Below are positions 54,235 through 63,114 of a stretch of DNA of 64,000 nt, one piece after another. The position numbers were made by a program, and so were the translations under genes. The stretch's first letter is position 1, and the number at the start of each line of letters is the position of its first letter. A model generated the notes under the pieces. That model did not search any database. It worked only from the letters and a program-made list of their open reading frames with translations, and had not been told where the DNA came from. This DNA comes from Pseudomonas sp. LP_7_YM (GTDB lineage: Bacteria > Pseudomonadota > Gammaproteobacteria > Pseudomonadales > Pseudomonadaceae), in the NCBI RefSeq assembly GCF_004364435.1, contig NZ_SOCT01000015.1, forward strand, positions 1 through 64,000, written 5' to 3'.

Positions 54235-55161
54235 TCAGTAGCCGTGTTCGGGGTTGACCTGATTGGCCAGTTCGGTGCCCGCATGCAGGCGATCAAGGTT
54301 GTGCAGAATCTGTTCGGCTATGACCTCATAGGAGGCCGACGAGGCGATGTGCGGTGTCACGATCAGGTATGGCGTGCGCCAGAAGCTGTCGTCCTGCGGC
54401 AGGGGCTCGGCTTCGAATACATCGAGCAATGCCCCTCGTAATTGCCCACTTCGCAGCGCGGCCACCAGATCATCGCGGACCAGATGCTCGCCGCGCCCAC
54501 AGTTGATCAATACCGCCCCATGGTTGAGCCGTGAAAACGTTTTTTCGCTCAGGATACCGGCGGTCTGCGGGGTCAACGGCAACAGGCAAACCAGCATATC
54601 CAGGCCGTCGAGGAAGACGTCCAAACGAGCGTATTCAAAGGTTTCGATACCTTCCAGCGCTTGCGCACGACGAGCCCAGCCACGGGTTGAGAACCCCAGG
54701 CTGGCCAATCGGTGTGCGACCTCGCGACCCAGTTCACCTAGCCCCATGACGCCGATCCGTACATCACGCGCCGGTCGCTGGGCAGGTCTGTCCCAGATGG
54801 CCTGGGCCTGCCTGGCGAGCATCTGGTCGAAGCTGCGGTGATAGTGCAATACGCCCCACAGCACGTACTCAACCATACCCAAGCGGTGATCGGGATCAAC
54901 GATACGGCACACAGGAATGCCCGGTGGGCGACTGGGATCCTTGAAAATCTGATCGGCACCGGCGGCGATGGAATGAATCATTTGCAGCTTCGGCAAGGCA
55001 CCCAGGCTACCGGGCAAGGGGTTCCAGCACAGCGCGACCTGCGCCTGGCAGGCACCGTCCTCGTCTGCCCGGACAATCGACAATCCGGGGCGTCGCGCAA
55101 GCATCGCTTCGCGCACCCGGCCCAGACCATTGCCACTGCCCAGCAGCACCAGAGGCGTCAT
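54235..55161 (-). CDS. D-isomer 2-hydroxyacid dehydrogenase (GhrA-like)
   Basis: 308 residues from ATG 55161, which overlaps the aldolase stop (ATGA). NAD(P)H-binding Rossmann motif GVMGLGELGREVAHRLASLG, catalytic Arg in INCGRGEHLV, and the acidic residue and His near FEAEPLPQDDSFWRTP and VTPHIAS. The layout resembles glyoxylate/hydroxypyruvate reductase A. It reduces a 2-oxo acid or oxidises the matching hydroxy acid. Coupled with a class II aldolase-type enzyme and opposite a LysR gene, so it probably works in the same sugar-acid or aldehyde route. Exact substrate unknown. Confidence 0.85.
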   Translation of the reverse strand: MTPLVLLGSGNGLGRVREAMLARRPGLSIVRADEDGACQAQVALCWNPLPGSLGALPKLQMIHSIAAGADQIFKDPSRPPGIPVCRIVDPDHRLGMVEYVLWGVLHYHRSFDQMLARQAQAIWDRPAQRPARDVRIGVMGLGELGREVAHRLASLGFSTRGWARRAQALEGIETFEYARLDVFLDGLDMLVCLLPLTPQTAGILSEKTFSRLNHGAVLINCGRGEHLVRDDLVAALRSGQLRGALLDVFEAEPLPQDDSFWRTPYLIVTPHIASSASYEVIAEQILHNLDRLHAGTELANQVNPEHGY

Positions 55162-55919
55162 GAACAGTATTCCTGGCGCTGGCTGACAATCATTTCCAGC
55201 GCCGCCTCCCACGCCAGCGCCACGATGCCCTCGTCATCATCGGCTTCGAACTGACGCGCGGTGAACTCACAGGTTTCAGGATCCGGCTGGACCAGTTCAA
55301 CCCCTGCGGCCATCGCCTGAACCTGAGCCTGACAGGCACGTTCCAGAAAATAAATCGTCATGAACGCATCTGCGGCACTCGCTCCGGCAGCCAACAGACC
55401 GTGGTTGCGCAGGATCATCGCCTTATGACGGGGCCCAAGATCCTTGACCAGTTGCTCGCGCTCGGCGGTACGGGTCGCAATACCTTCGTAGCCGTGATAC
55501 GCAAGGCGGTTGTAGAACTTAAGTGCATGTTGACTCAGCGGTAGCAAGCCTGATGCCTGCGCCGAGACAGCAATACCGGCGGCGGTATGGGTATGAATCA
55601 CACAATGCAGATCGGGGCGGGCAAGATGAATGGCCGAGTGAATGACAAACCCCGCACGATTGACCCGGTGATCCGGATAGTGCTCATCCACCACGTTGCC
55701 TTCACCGTCGATCTTCACCAACGTGCTCGCCTTCATGCGCTCGAACAGCGTGCCGTACCGGTTGATCAGAAAGTGCCCTTCAGGCCCTTCCAGGCGTAGC
55801 GAAATGTGGGTGTCGATCAAGTCGGTCATGCGCAAGTGCGCGATGAGCCTATACAGCGCCGCCAGTTCGCAGCGCGCAGCCCATTCCTTAGGGCACATTC
55901 CCGGGGGGAGTTCAGACAT
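55158..55919 (-). CDS. Class II aldolase/adducin-family protein
   Basis: 253 residues. Zinc-binding aldolase/adducin fold with IHTHTAAGIAVSA (two metal His, near 110) and the third His in ILRNHGLLAAG (about 172). Relatives cleave or decarboxylate phosphorylated or free sugar acids; this one resembles the bacterial adducin-like subgroup whose reaction is often unassigned. Translationally coupled to the dehydrogenase gene. The 123-base gap to the divergent LysR gene (56043) suggests common control. Confidence 0.85.
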   Translation of the reverse strand: MSELPPGMCPKEWAARCELAALYRLIAHLRMTDLIDTHISLRLEGPEGHFLINRYGTLFERMKASTLVKIDGEGNVVDEHYPDHRVNRAGFVIHSAIHLARPDLHCVIHTHTAAGIAVSAQASGLLPLSQHALKFYNRLAYHGYEGIATRTAEREQLVKDLGPRHKAMILRNHGLLAAGASAADAFMTIYFLERACQAQVQAMAAGVELVQPDPETCEFTARQFEADDDEGIVALAWEAALEMIVSQRQEYCS

Positions 55920-56042
55920 CTTGGTTACCGTCGAAAGAGGTCATGGCGTGTTTTCTGCAGTCTTTTTAAGAGCAACGCGCCAGCAACTCAATGTGCCATT
56001 GCTTATATTCATTATTTTTCCGACCAATAAAGGCCTGAAGCT

Positions 56043-57008
56043 GTGACTCCCTCGTCGTCCCCTGCACCTCGAACCTCGTCACGCCCACTGAGCGAGCGGG
56101 TGGACTGGAACCTGCTGCGCACCTTTCAGGTGGTGGCACAGGAGCTCAGCATCAGCCGCGCTGCTGTACGCCTTCACCTCTCTCAACCAGCGGTGAGTCA
56201 GGCCCTCAAACGACTCGAGGAACAGATCGGGACCGCACTTATAGAGCGCCACGGACCGCGCTTCATGCTGACCCCGTCAGGTATCGAAACCTTGCGCGTG
56301 GCCACCGAGGTTTACGGTCAGTTCGCCCAGCTTGACGCCGCGCTGGAGCAGTCCAGCGACCAGGTGGTGGGCAAGATACGCCTGTTGACCGTCAGCGGCA
56401 TTCAGTGCACCGCCTATGACCATTTTCTGGCCACGCTGCATCGCGACTATCCCGGCATTACGCTGGAAATCGAAGTGCACTCCAGCGATGCCATCATCAG
56501 TGCGCTTTCACAAAAAACCGCCACCTTTGGCCTGGCAGTGAATCGCACAGCCTATGCATGGCTCGGCCAGCAGTGTTTGACCCGAGAGCGTTACGGCTTC
56601 TATTGCAGTGACCTGCATCCGCTTTTCGGTCGTCCCGGATTGAGCTTGAATGACCTGCGTGCGGAAAACCTGATCAGCTTTACGGGTGATTTGCTGGGAG
56701 GAACGCTGTCGGCGCTGGCGGAGTTTCGCGATCGCCACAACCTCAACGGGCACATCGTCGCCTCGTCGGCCAATACCCAGGAGGTGTTGCGTCTGGTGCT
56801 GGCGGGATTCGGGATCGGCTGCCTGCCAGAGCATGTCTGTAAGGACGCTATCAGCGCCGGACGCCTTTGGCGACTACCGCCTGATGACGCAGTCTGCGAA
56901 GTCGATATCAACCTGCTCTGGCACCTTGATCAGCGCCTGACCATGGCTGAGACTGCTTTCCTTCAACGGCTGCGATCAGTGCATCAGAATGTGCAGGTTT
57001 TGCCCTGA
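56043..57008 (+). CDS. LysR-family regulator, divergent from the aldolase gene
   Basis: 321 residues starting with GTG at 56043. Helix-turn-helix in LSISRAAVRLHLSQPAVSQA (about 34-53), then LKRLEEQIGTALIERHGPRF and a substrate-binding domain (about 105-310). The divergent aldolase-dehydrogenase pair is the natural target. The N-terminal extension of about 18 residues before VDWNLLRTF is rich in Ser and Pro and probably disordered. Confidence 0.86.
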   Translation: MTPSSSPAPRTSSRPLSERVDWNLLRTFQVVAQELSISRAAVRLHLSQPAVSQALKRLEEQIGTALIERHGPRFMLTPSGIETLRVATEVYGQFAQLDAALEQSSDQVVGKIRLLTVSGIQCTAYDHFLATLHRDYPGITLEIEVHSSDAIISALSQKTATFGLAVNRTAYAWLGQQCLTRERYGFYCSDLHPLFGRPGLSLNDLRAENLISFTGDLLGGTLSALAEFRDRHNLNGHIVASSANTQEVLRLVLAGFGIGCLPEHVCKDAISAGRLWRLPPDDAVCEVDINLLWHLDQRLTMAETAFLQRLRSVHQNVQVLP

Positions 57009-57088
57009 TGAGCCAATCAGGTGCATGATTCGGTGGAAATTCCGGTAACGCCCTCCTACAGGGCATTAATATACAATCCGTAACTTCC

Positions 57089-58060
57089 TTACAACTTTTC
57101 AGTACGGCCTTGCATCGTCTCAAGAAAAACTTCGAGCAGCGGATTGTGCGGCGCATTGGGCTTACAGAGCAGTTTGACCGGCGTCGCAATGCTAAATGCG
57201 TGCGCCTTTATAGAGCGCATCATGTCACGCTGTACATAACTTTCTGCCCAATGAGTGGGCAAATAGCCCAGGTAACGCCCCGTCATAATCAGGATGGCTA
57301 CGGCCTCTACCTGAGTTGCCACAGCGGTCACGTTGCGCAACCCCAATAGTTTCAATTTTTCTTTGTGCACGGCATACGCGTGATCGATAAATTGGGCCTC
57401 AGCCAAACACTTTTCGCCAATATCTTCATCTGCCATGGCGAAAAGAGGATGAGTATTTGAACAATAAAGCTCAGACTTCTCCTCGTATAACGGCACCACC
57501 TTGAACTCGTCCCTGGCGCTGTAAACTGGCACTATTCCGACCGCAAAACGGCCTTTCAGAATGCCTTGCTCGATCTCTTCAAGAGGCGCTACGTTCAACC
57601 GGACCCTAGCCTTCGGAGCCTTTTCCTGCAGGGCTTTGAGGGCTGCAACCAGTGGCGAACCAGCGTCGGAAACGGTGTTGTCGATCACCGCGATATTGAG
57701 GTCGCCCAACAGTTCACCGCGCACATTGCCAACCCGCTCGCGAAAGTTATCCAGTGCCATGAACAATTCAAGGCTCGCTTCGTAAATGAGCTTGCCTTCT
57801 TCGGTAAGGCAGAACTTTTCGCGCCCGCGCGTACATAGACGCATGCCCAAACGAATTTCCAGATCGGATATTTGTTTACTGATCGCTGCCAGGCTGATAT
57901 TCAATTCAATTTGCGCTGCGGTAAAGCCTCCCGCTTCGACCACTGCCCTGAATATCCGGAACAATTTCAGGTCCATGGCGCTGGCCATGGAAATCGCAAC
58001 ATCTCCACTTCGTTTGGGCAGGTTTCCATTTTCTATAAGTTGACTTGCCATTTGAAACAT
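57089..58060 (-). CDS. LysR-family regulator, divergent from the lyase gene
   Basis: 323 residues from ATG 58060; ATG 58051 is better spaced from a GGGGA and may be the true start. The open frame extends to 58150 without support. Helix-turn-helix near AAQIELNISLAAISKQISDL, followed by EIRLGMRLCTRGREKFCLTE, then the substrate-binding domain. It faces the argininosuccinate-lyase-like gene across about 150 bases, so it probably controls the lyase-transporter-hydrolase cassette to its right. Confidence 0.86.
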   Translation of the reverse strand: MFQMASQLIENGNLPKRSGDVAISMASAMDLKLFRIFRAVVEAGGFTAAQIELNISLAAISKQISDLEIRLGMRLCTRGREKFCLTEEGKLIYEASLELFMALDNFRERVGNVRGELLGDLNIAVIDNTVSDAGSPLVAALKALQEKAPKARVRLNVAPLEEIEQGILKGRFAVGIVPVYSARDEFKVVPLYEEKSELYCSNTHPLFAMADEDIGEKCLAEAQFIDHAYAVHKEKLKLLGLRNVTAVATQVEAVAILIMTGRYLGYLPTHWAESYVQRDMMRSIKAHAFSIATPVKLLCKPNAPHNPLLEVFLETMQGRTEKL

Positions 58061-58213
58061 TTCCCCAGCCGTTGGTTTTTTTCTAGCATCCCTCTCATGT
58101 GATCGATTAATTGTTCTTAACAGGACGAAGCAGCGGTCATTGAACTTCACACCTGGCGATTCTCACCTCGCTTGATGGTGTTTCAGCAATCAACGTGCCA
58201 ATGGAGAATGTAT

Positions 58214-59641
58214 ATGTCCGATGCTACTGAGCGTCTTTGGGGCGCACGGTTCAAATCCGGTCCAGCCGAGGCCATGGCCAACCTGTCTCGCTCTCCGAAA
58301 GCCTATTTCCGTTTGACGCCCTACGACGTTGCAGGCTCCAAGGCGCATGCCAATGAGCTCAATCGCGCAGGCTTGCTCGACGCAGAAGAAACCCAGCGCA
58401 TCATTGCGGCCCTGACCTCCATCGACGAGGATTTCGCAGCTGGCCAGGTCGAGCCGATCGCCGCCGACGAAGACGTGCATACCTTCATCGAGCGCCTGCT
58501 GACCGAACGCCTGGGAACATTGGGAGGCAAGCTGCGCGCCGGTCGTTCGCGCAACGATCAATCCGCCAACGACATGCGCCTGTTTCTACGTGACCAGGTC
58601 CGCGTACTGACCCTGGCCATTCTGGAGCTGCAAGACGCGCTGGTCAGTCAGGCCGAGCAGCATATCCACACCATCGCGCCAGGCTTCACTCATCTGCAGC
58701 AGGCACAACCGATTGTCTTCGCCCACCATTTGATGGCCCACGCTCAGGCGATTCACCGTGACATCCAGCGACTGCAGGATTTCGACAAACGTTTCAGCCT
58801 CTCGCCACTGGGGGCGGCTGCGCTGGCAGGCTCTGCCATTGCTCGCGACCCACAACGCTCGGCCGCCGAAATGGGCTACACCGGCCCGTGTGAAAACTCT
58901 ATCGACGCGGTCGCCAGTCGCGACCACGTGGCCGAGTTCCTGTTCTGCTGCAGCATGCTGGGCATCAATATCTCGCGAATGGCCGAAGAGTTCTGCCTGT
59001 GGACCTCTCGGCAGTTCCGCTGGGTCGACCTGGACGATGGCTATGCCACCGGCAGCTCGATCATGCCGCAGAAAAAGAACCCCGATATCGCTGAACTGGC
59101 CCGCGGCAAGTCCGGTCGTCTGATCGGCTCGCTCACTGGCATGCTTTCGGTGCTCAAGGCTCAGCCCTTGTCCTACAACCGCGACTTGAGCGAAGACAAG
59201 CACGCAATCCTCGACACCTTGGAAACCGTGCATCTGGTGCTGCCAGCCTTCGCCGGCATGGTCCGCACGATGACCGTTCGCACCGAGGAACTGCTGCGCC
59301 AGGCGCCCCTGGGTTTCACCCTGGCCACCGAAGTCGCTGACTGGCTGGCGGTGCGCGGCGTGCCGTTCAAGGAAGCTCACGAAATCACCGGGCAATTGGT
59401 GCAGCTGTGCGAGGCGCAGGACATCGGCCTCCAAGAGCTGACCCCGCAAATGCTTGCCCAGACTGACGCCCGCCTTACCCCGCAAGTGCTCGAAAGCCTG
59501 ACCCTGGAAGCCGCCCTGGCGGCACGCAGCGGTTGGGGCGGAACCTCGCCGGTGCGCGTGGCCGAGCAGATCGAACGCTTTAAACATCAGTTGCGCGCTC
59601 AGCAAAGCTGGGCGAACGACTACGCCGGGCCACGAGGCTAA
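58214..59641 (+). CDS. Argininosuccinate-lyase-like enzyme (fumarase/aspartase superfamily)
   Basis: 475 residues from ATG 58214 (GGAG seven bases upstream). Superfamily hallmarks: RAGRSRNDQSANDMR (about 108-122), APGFTHLQQAQP with a catalytic His (about 155-166), CENSIDAVASRDH (about 226-238) and the signature loop GSSIMPQKKNPD with catalytic Ser near 281. Argininosuccinate lyase is the nearest family I recall, but several conserved positions differ from housekeeping ArgH of gamma-proteobacteria, and the neighbours are a transporter and hydrolases rather than arginine genes. It more likely cleaves fumarate from another N-succinyl-type compound. The reaction is inferred. Confidence 0.8.
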   Translation: MSDATERLWGARFKSGPAEAMANLSRSPKAYFRLTPYDVAGSKAHANELNRAGLLDAEETQRIIAALTSIDEDFAAGQVEPIAADEDVHTFIERLLTERLGTLGGKLRAGRSRNDQSANDMRLFLRDQVRVLTLAILELQDALVSQAEQHIHTIAPGFTHLQQAQPIVFAHHLMAHAQAIHRDIQRLQDFDKRFSLSPLGAAALAGSAIARDPQRSAAEMGYTGPCENSIDAVASRDHVAEFLFCCSMLGINISRMAEEFCLWTSRQFRWVDLDDGYATGSSIMPQKKNPDIAELARGKSGRLIGSLTGMLSVLKAQPLSYNRDLSEDKHAILDTLETVHLVLPAFAGMVRTMTVRTEELLRQAPLGFTLATEVADWLAVRGVPFKEAHEITGQLVQLCEAQDIGLQELTPQMLAQTDARLTPQVLESLTLEAALAARSGWGGTSPVRVAEQIERFKHQLRAQQSWANDYAGPRG

Positions 59642-59660
59642 ATCAATGCCGGAGCAGCTC

Positions 59661-60542
59661 ATGGCAAACACGCAGATCCCGGGGGCCCCCGACGGGGCTC
59701 TTACTCCACTGGAAGCCAAGTACGACATCTCGGCGTACAAGGTCGTGCCGCGTCGTTACTACGGCCGCATCAGCGCCGCGGTCGTGATCGTCGTGCTACT
59801 GATCGGACTGGCCCAAGCCTTTGCCCACGGCAATATCGAATGGTCCTTCGTCAGTCAGTTCCTCACTGCCGAGTCGATCATGTTCGGTCTGCTCAACACC
59901 ATCACCATGTCGATTCTGGCCATGGTGCTCGGCGTCTTGCTGGGGGTGCTGGTGGCCGTGATGCGCATGTCTCAGAACCCGCTGCTGCGTTACGTGGCCC
60001 AGAGCTATACGTGGCTGTTCCGTGGCACGCCGCTGATCCTGCAGTTGCTGCTGTGGTTCAACCTGGCCCTGATCTTCCCGACGCTAGGCATCCCCGGCCT
60101 GATCGAATTCAAGACAGTGGAAGTGATCACCCCGTTCGTGGCCGCGTTGCTGGGCCTGGGTATTAATCAGGGCGCGTACACCGCCGAAGTGGTCCGCGCC
60201 GGCCTCCTGTCGGTGGACAGCGGCCAGTACGAGGCAGCCAAATCCATTGGCATGCCACGTTTGCAGGCACTGCGCCGGATTATCCTGCCTCAGGCAATGC
60301 GCATCATCATTCCACCGGTGAGCAACGAGTTCATCGGCATGGTGAAAATGACAAGTCTTGCCAGCGTGATTCAGTACTCGGAGCTGTTGCACAACGCACA
60401 GAACATCTACTACGCCAACGCCCGGGTCATGGAGCTGCTGATCGTTTCAGGCATCTGGTACCTGGCCGTGGTGACCGTTCTGACTTTCGCTCAAAGCAGG
60501 CTGGAGCGGCGGTTCGCACGCGGCGCCGGTAAACGCAATTGA
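59661..60542 (+). CDS. Polar amino acid ABC transporter permease
   Basis: 293 residues from ATG 59661 (GGAG six bases upstream; ATG 59646 lacks a site). HisM/GlnP-type permease with about five to six membrane segments; the family motif TPLILQLLLWFN lies near 124-135 and the EAA loop EAAKSIGMPRLQALRRIILP near 194-213. A single permease gene is present, so a homodimer is likely. Starts 20 bases after the lyase gene and is followed by its ATPase and binding-protein genes. Confidence 0.9.
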   Translation: MANTQIPGAPDGALTPLEAKYDISAYKVVPRRYYGRISAAVVIVVLLIGLAQAFAHGNIEWSFVSQFLTAESIMFGLLNTITMSILAMVLGVLLGVLVAVMRMSQNPLLRYVAQSYTWLFRGTPLILQLLLWFNLALIFPTLGIPGLIEFKTVEVITPFVAALLGLGINQGAYTAEVVRAGLLSVDSGQYEAAKSIGMPRLQALRRIILPQAMRIIIPPVSNEFIGMVKMTSLASVIQYSELLHNAQNIYYANARVMELLIVSGIWYLAVVTVLTFAQSRLERRFARGAGKRN

Positions 60543-60567
60543 GCCATCAGGCGCAAGGAGTCCTGTC

Positions 60568-61332
60568 ATGCGAAACATCGTAAAAGCCGTCGCAATGAAT
60601 AAATTCTTCGGCGAGTTCCACGCGCTCAAGAACGTGGACCTTGAAATTCCTCACGGCGAAGTGCTGTGCATCATCGGCCCATCGGGTTCGGGCAAAAGTA
60701 CCTTGCTGCGCTGTATCAACCAGCTGGAGAAGATCGACCAGGGCGGCCTATGGGTCGATGACGAAATCCTCGGTTATCGCGCCGACGGTCACAGGCTGAT
60801 TGAACTGAGCGATCAGCAGATCGCCCGTCAGCGCCTGAAAACCGGGATGGTGTTCCAGCGCTTCAATCTATTTGCCCACATGACCGTGCTGGAAAACATC
60901 ATTGAGGGCCCCCGTCAGGTGCTGCGTCGTCCTTTGGAAGAATGTCGTGAGCTGGCGATGGAACTGCTGCGCCGGGTCGGCCTGGAAGCGAAGGCTGACG
61001 CTTACCCCATCGAGCTTTCAGGGGGCCAGCAGCAACGTGTCGCCATTGCCCGCGCATTGGCGATGCGCCCAAAGCTGATGCTGTTCGACGAGCCAACCTC
61101 CGCCCTGGACCCTGAGCTGGTGGGGGAGGTTTTGTCGGTCATGCGCGATCTGGCCAAGAGCGGCATGACGATGGTGGTCGTGACTCACGAGCTGGGCTTT
61201 GCTCGGGAAGTCGCCAGCCGCGTGGTGTTCATGGACGCAGGACAAATCATTGAAACCGGCTCGCCAGAAGCGGTGCTGATGAACCCGCGCAATGCGCGGA
61301 CCCAGGACTTTATTTCTGCCGTTTTGAACTGA
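60568..61332 (+). CDS. Polar amino acid ABC transporter ATPase
   Basis: 254 residues; AAGGAG before the ATG. GlnQ-like: Walker A GPSGSGKST (38-46), Q-loop VFQRFNLFAHMT, signature LSGGQQQRVAIARA, Walker B LMLFDEPTSALD and switch His in VVTHELGFA. Energises the permease encoded 25 bases upstream. Confidence 0.94.
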   Translation: MRNIVKAVAMNKFFGEFHALKNVDLEIPHGEVLCIIGPSGSGKSTLLRCINQLEKIDQGGLWVDDEILGYRADGHRLIELSDQQIARQRLKTGMVFQRFNLFAHMTVLENIIEGPRQVLRRPLEECRELAMELLRRVGLEAKADAYPIELSGGQQQRVAIARALAMRPKLMLFDEPTSALDPELVGEVLSVMRDLAKSGMTMVVVTHELGFAREVASRVVFMDAGQIIETGSPEAVLMNPRNARTQDFISAVLN

Positions 61333-61350
61333 ACCCGCCCCGATTCGAGG

Positions 61351-62190
61351 ATGACCGATTTGAAACTTATCGCACTGACCGCCGCCATTTCCGCTCTTTT
61401 TTGCGCCTGCAGCTGGGCAGCCGACGCCCCTGTTTTGCCACAGGCCATCAAGGACAAAGGCTTCATTGCCGCGGGCATCATGCCCAACTATCCGCCCATG
61501 GATTTCAAGGACCCGGCCACCAACCAACTGACCGGCGTCGACTACGATCTGGGCATGGAAATGTCCAAGCGTCTGGGTATCGAATTTCGCTGGCAGGAAA
61601 CCGCCTTCGAGCAGATGGTCAGCGGCCTGGCGACCAACCGCATCGACATCGTGCTATCGGGCATGACCGACACTGCGGAACGGCAGAAGACCGTCGATTT
61701 CGTCGATTACTTCAGCACCGGCCCACAGTTCTACACCCTGGAAACCCAGAAGGAGCTGAAGGCGGCCAGTGACCTGTGCGGTAAGAAGGTCGGTACCAGC
61801 CGCCGTACGACCTTTCCGGTGGAAATCGCCAAATGGAGCGAGCAAAACTGCGAGGCCAAGGGCAAGCCGGCGATCACTGTGGTGGGCACTGAAGGCAGCG
61901 CCGACGCCCGCGCTCAACTGCGCCAGGCACGTCTGGATGCGGCCGTTCAGGGCAGTGAAACCCTTCCCTACATCCAGTCCCAGGAGCCAGGTGTTTTCAA
62001 AATCATTGGCGAACCGCTGGCCCGCCAGTTGACCGGGCTGGGCGTGGCCAAGACCAATACCCCGCTGAGCGCCGCGATTGCCGCCACCCTCGACACCATG
62101 ATCAAGGACGGCAGCTACCAGAAGATCCTCAAGAAGTGGGACCAGGAAGATGGCGCCGTGGCTCAGGCGCAAATCAACGGGGCGAAGTAA
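61351..62190 (+). CDS. Polar amino acid/compound substrate-binding protein
   Basis: 279 residues from ATG 61351; TTG 61360 is better spaced from GAGG (which directly abuts the ATG) and would begin LKLIALTAAISALFCACSWA, so the shorter form is plausible. Signal peptide to about residue 24. SBP_bac_3 fold: GIMPNYPPMDFKDPATNQLT near 43, TAFEQMVSGLATNRIDIVLSG near 84 and later RQARLDAAVQGSETLPY. Unlike amino acid binding proteins of the usual set, the ligand is not evident. It serves the permease and ATPase before it. Confidence 0.88.
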   Translation: MTDLKLIALTAAISALFCACSWAADAPVLPQAIKDKGFIAAGIMPNYPPMDFKDPATNQLTGVDYDLGMEMSKRLGIEFRWQETAFEQMVSGLATNRIDIVLSGMTDTAERQKTVDFVDYFSTGPQFYTLETQKELKAASDLCGKKVGTSRRTTFPVEIAKWSEQNCEAKGKPAITVVGTEGSADARAQLRQARLDAAVQGSETLPYIQSQEPGVFKIIGEPLARQLTGLGVAKTNTPLSAAIAATLDTMIKDGSYQKILKKWDQEDGAVAQAQINGAK

Positions 62191-62265
62191 ACCGACCGCC
62201 AAGACTCCGGACGGACCCGGACCTGCGATTCGTCTTTCTCATTGCGTTCAAAGCAGGACAACCCT

Positions 62266-63114
62266 ATGCATCGCACTAACGATCTGCGCTGGCCAGCCAA
62301 TGCCCGCGCCAGCGTGGCACTGGCTTTCGATCTGGATGGGCCGACGGGGGCCGCGATGCTCGACGGCTCTATCTGGCACAAGCCTGAGTATTTCACCTTC
62401 GGCGGGTACGGCCCGTATCGCGCCTTGCCGCGCCTGCTGGACATGCTCAAGGAACATGCCACGCCCGCGACATTTTTCGTCCCGGCCTGGGTCGTCGAGA
62501 ACTGGCCCAGGCAGTGTCAGGCGATCATCGAACAGGGTCATGAAGTCGCCTACCACGGTTATCGCCATGAGTCGTTTTTCGCCCTGGACCTTGCGCAACA
62601 GCGAGAGGTCATGAACATCAGCGCCGACCTCTTCAAACGCCACCTGGGCATCGTCGCCACTGGCTTTCGCACCCCCTCGGGCGACTGGCACACAGAGACC
62701 CCGGCGCTGCTGATGGAGTGCGGCGTCACCTATTCCAGCAGCATGCGCGGTGACGACCGCCCCTACTTCATAGAGGTACCCGGCAGCGCCAACGGCCTGG
62801 TGGAAATCCCTGGGCGCTGGGAGCTGGACGACTACGCCTCGCTGGCCTATACCCGCGGCCCGAATTACCCCTCAGGTCTTGATCGCATCGCCAGCTATGA
62901 GCAGACCCTGGACAACTGGTGCCGGGAGTTCGACGGCACGTATCGCGAAGGCCTGTGCATGACCACCCTGTTCCACCCCAAGATCTCTGCCAAACCTGGG
63001 CGCATTGCACTGCTTGAGCGGTTTCTGGAGCACATGCACAGCAAAGCCGATGTCTGGTTCGCCACCTGCCACGACGTGGCGCAATTCTGGCTCAAGGAGC
63101 ATGGTCATGACTGA
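62266..63114 (+). CDS. Polysaccharide deacetylase (CE4)-family hydrolase, first copy
   Basis: 282 residues from ATG 62266 (AGGA eight bases upstream). NodB-like barrel: VALAFDLDGPTGAAM near 18 gives the metal-binding Asp, EVAYHGYRHESFFALD (about 93-108) the His-x3-His pair, TGFRTPSGDWHTET and the late TCHDVAQFW motif. No signal peptide, so it acts in the cytoplasm, like allantoinase-type PuuE or HP0310-like members, not as a wall-modifying enzyme. It is followed by a second homologue overlapping by eight bases. Likely opens or deacylates a small amide taken up by the transporter; the substrate is unknown. Confidence 0.85.
   Translation: MHRTNDLRWPANARASVALAFDLDGPTGAAMLDGSIWHKPEYFTFGGYGPYRALPRLLDMLKEHATPATFFVPAWVVENWPRQCQAIIEQGHEVAYHGYRHESFFALDLAQQREVMNISADLFKRHLGIVATGFRTPSGDWHTETPALLMECGVTYSSSMRGDDRPYFIEVPGSANGLVEIPGRWELDDYASLAYTRGPNYPSGLDRIASYEQTLDNWCREFDGTYREGLCMTTLFHPKISAKPGRIALLERFLEHMHSKADVWFATCHDVAQFWLKEHGHD

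Noticed and set aside
58214..59641. Calling the lyase the housekeeping argH
   Set aside because: The context (divergent LysR, amino acid transporter, CE4 hydrolases) and deviations from the usual gamma-proteobacterial ArgH point to a catabolic paralogue; left without a symbol.
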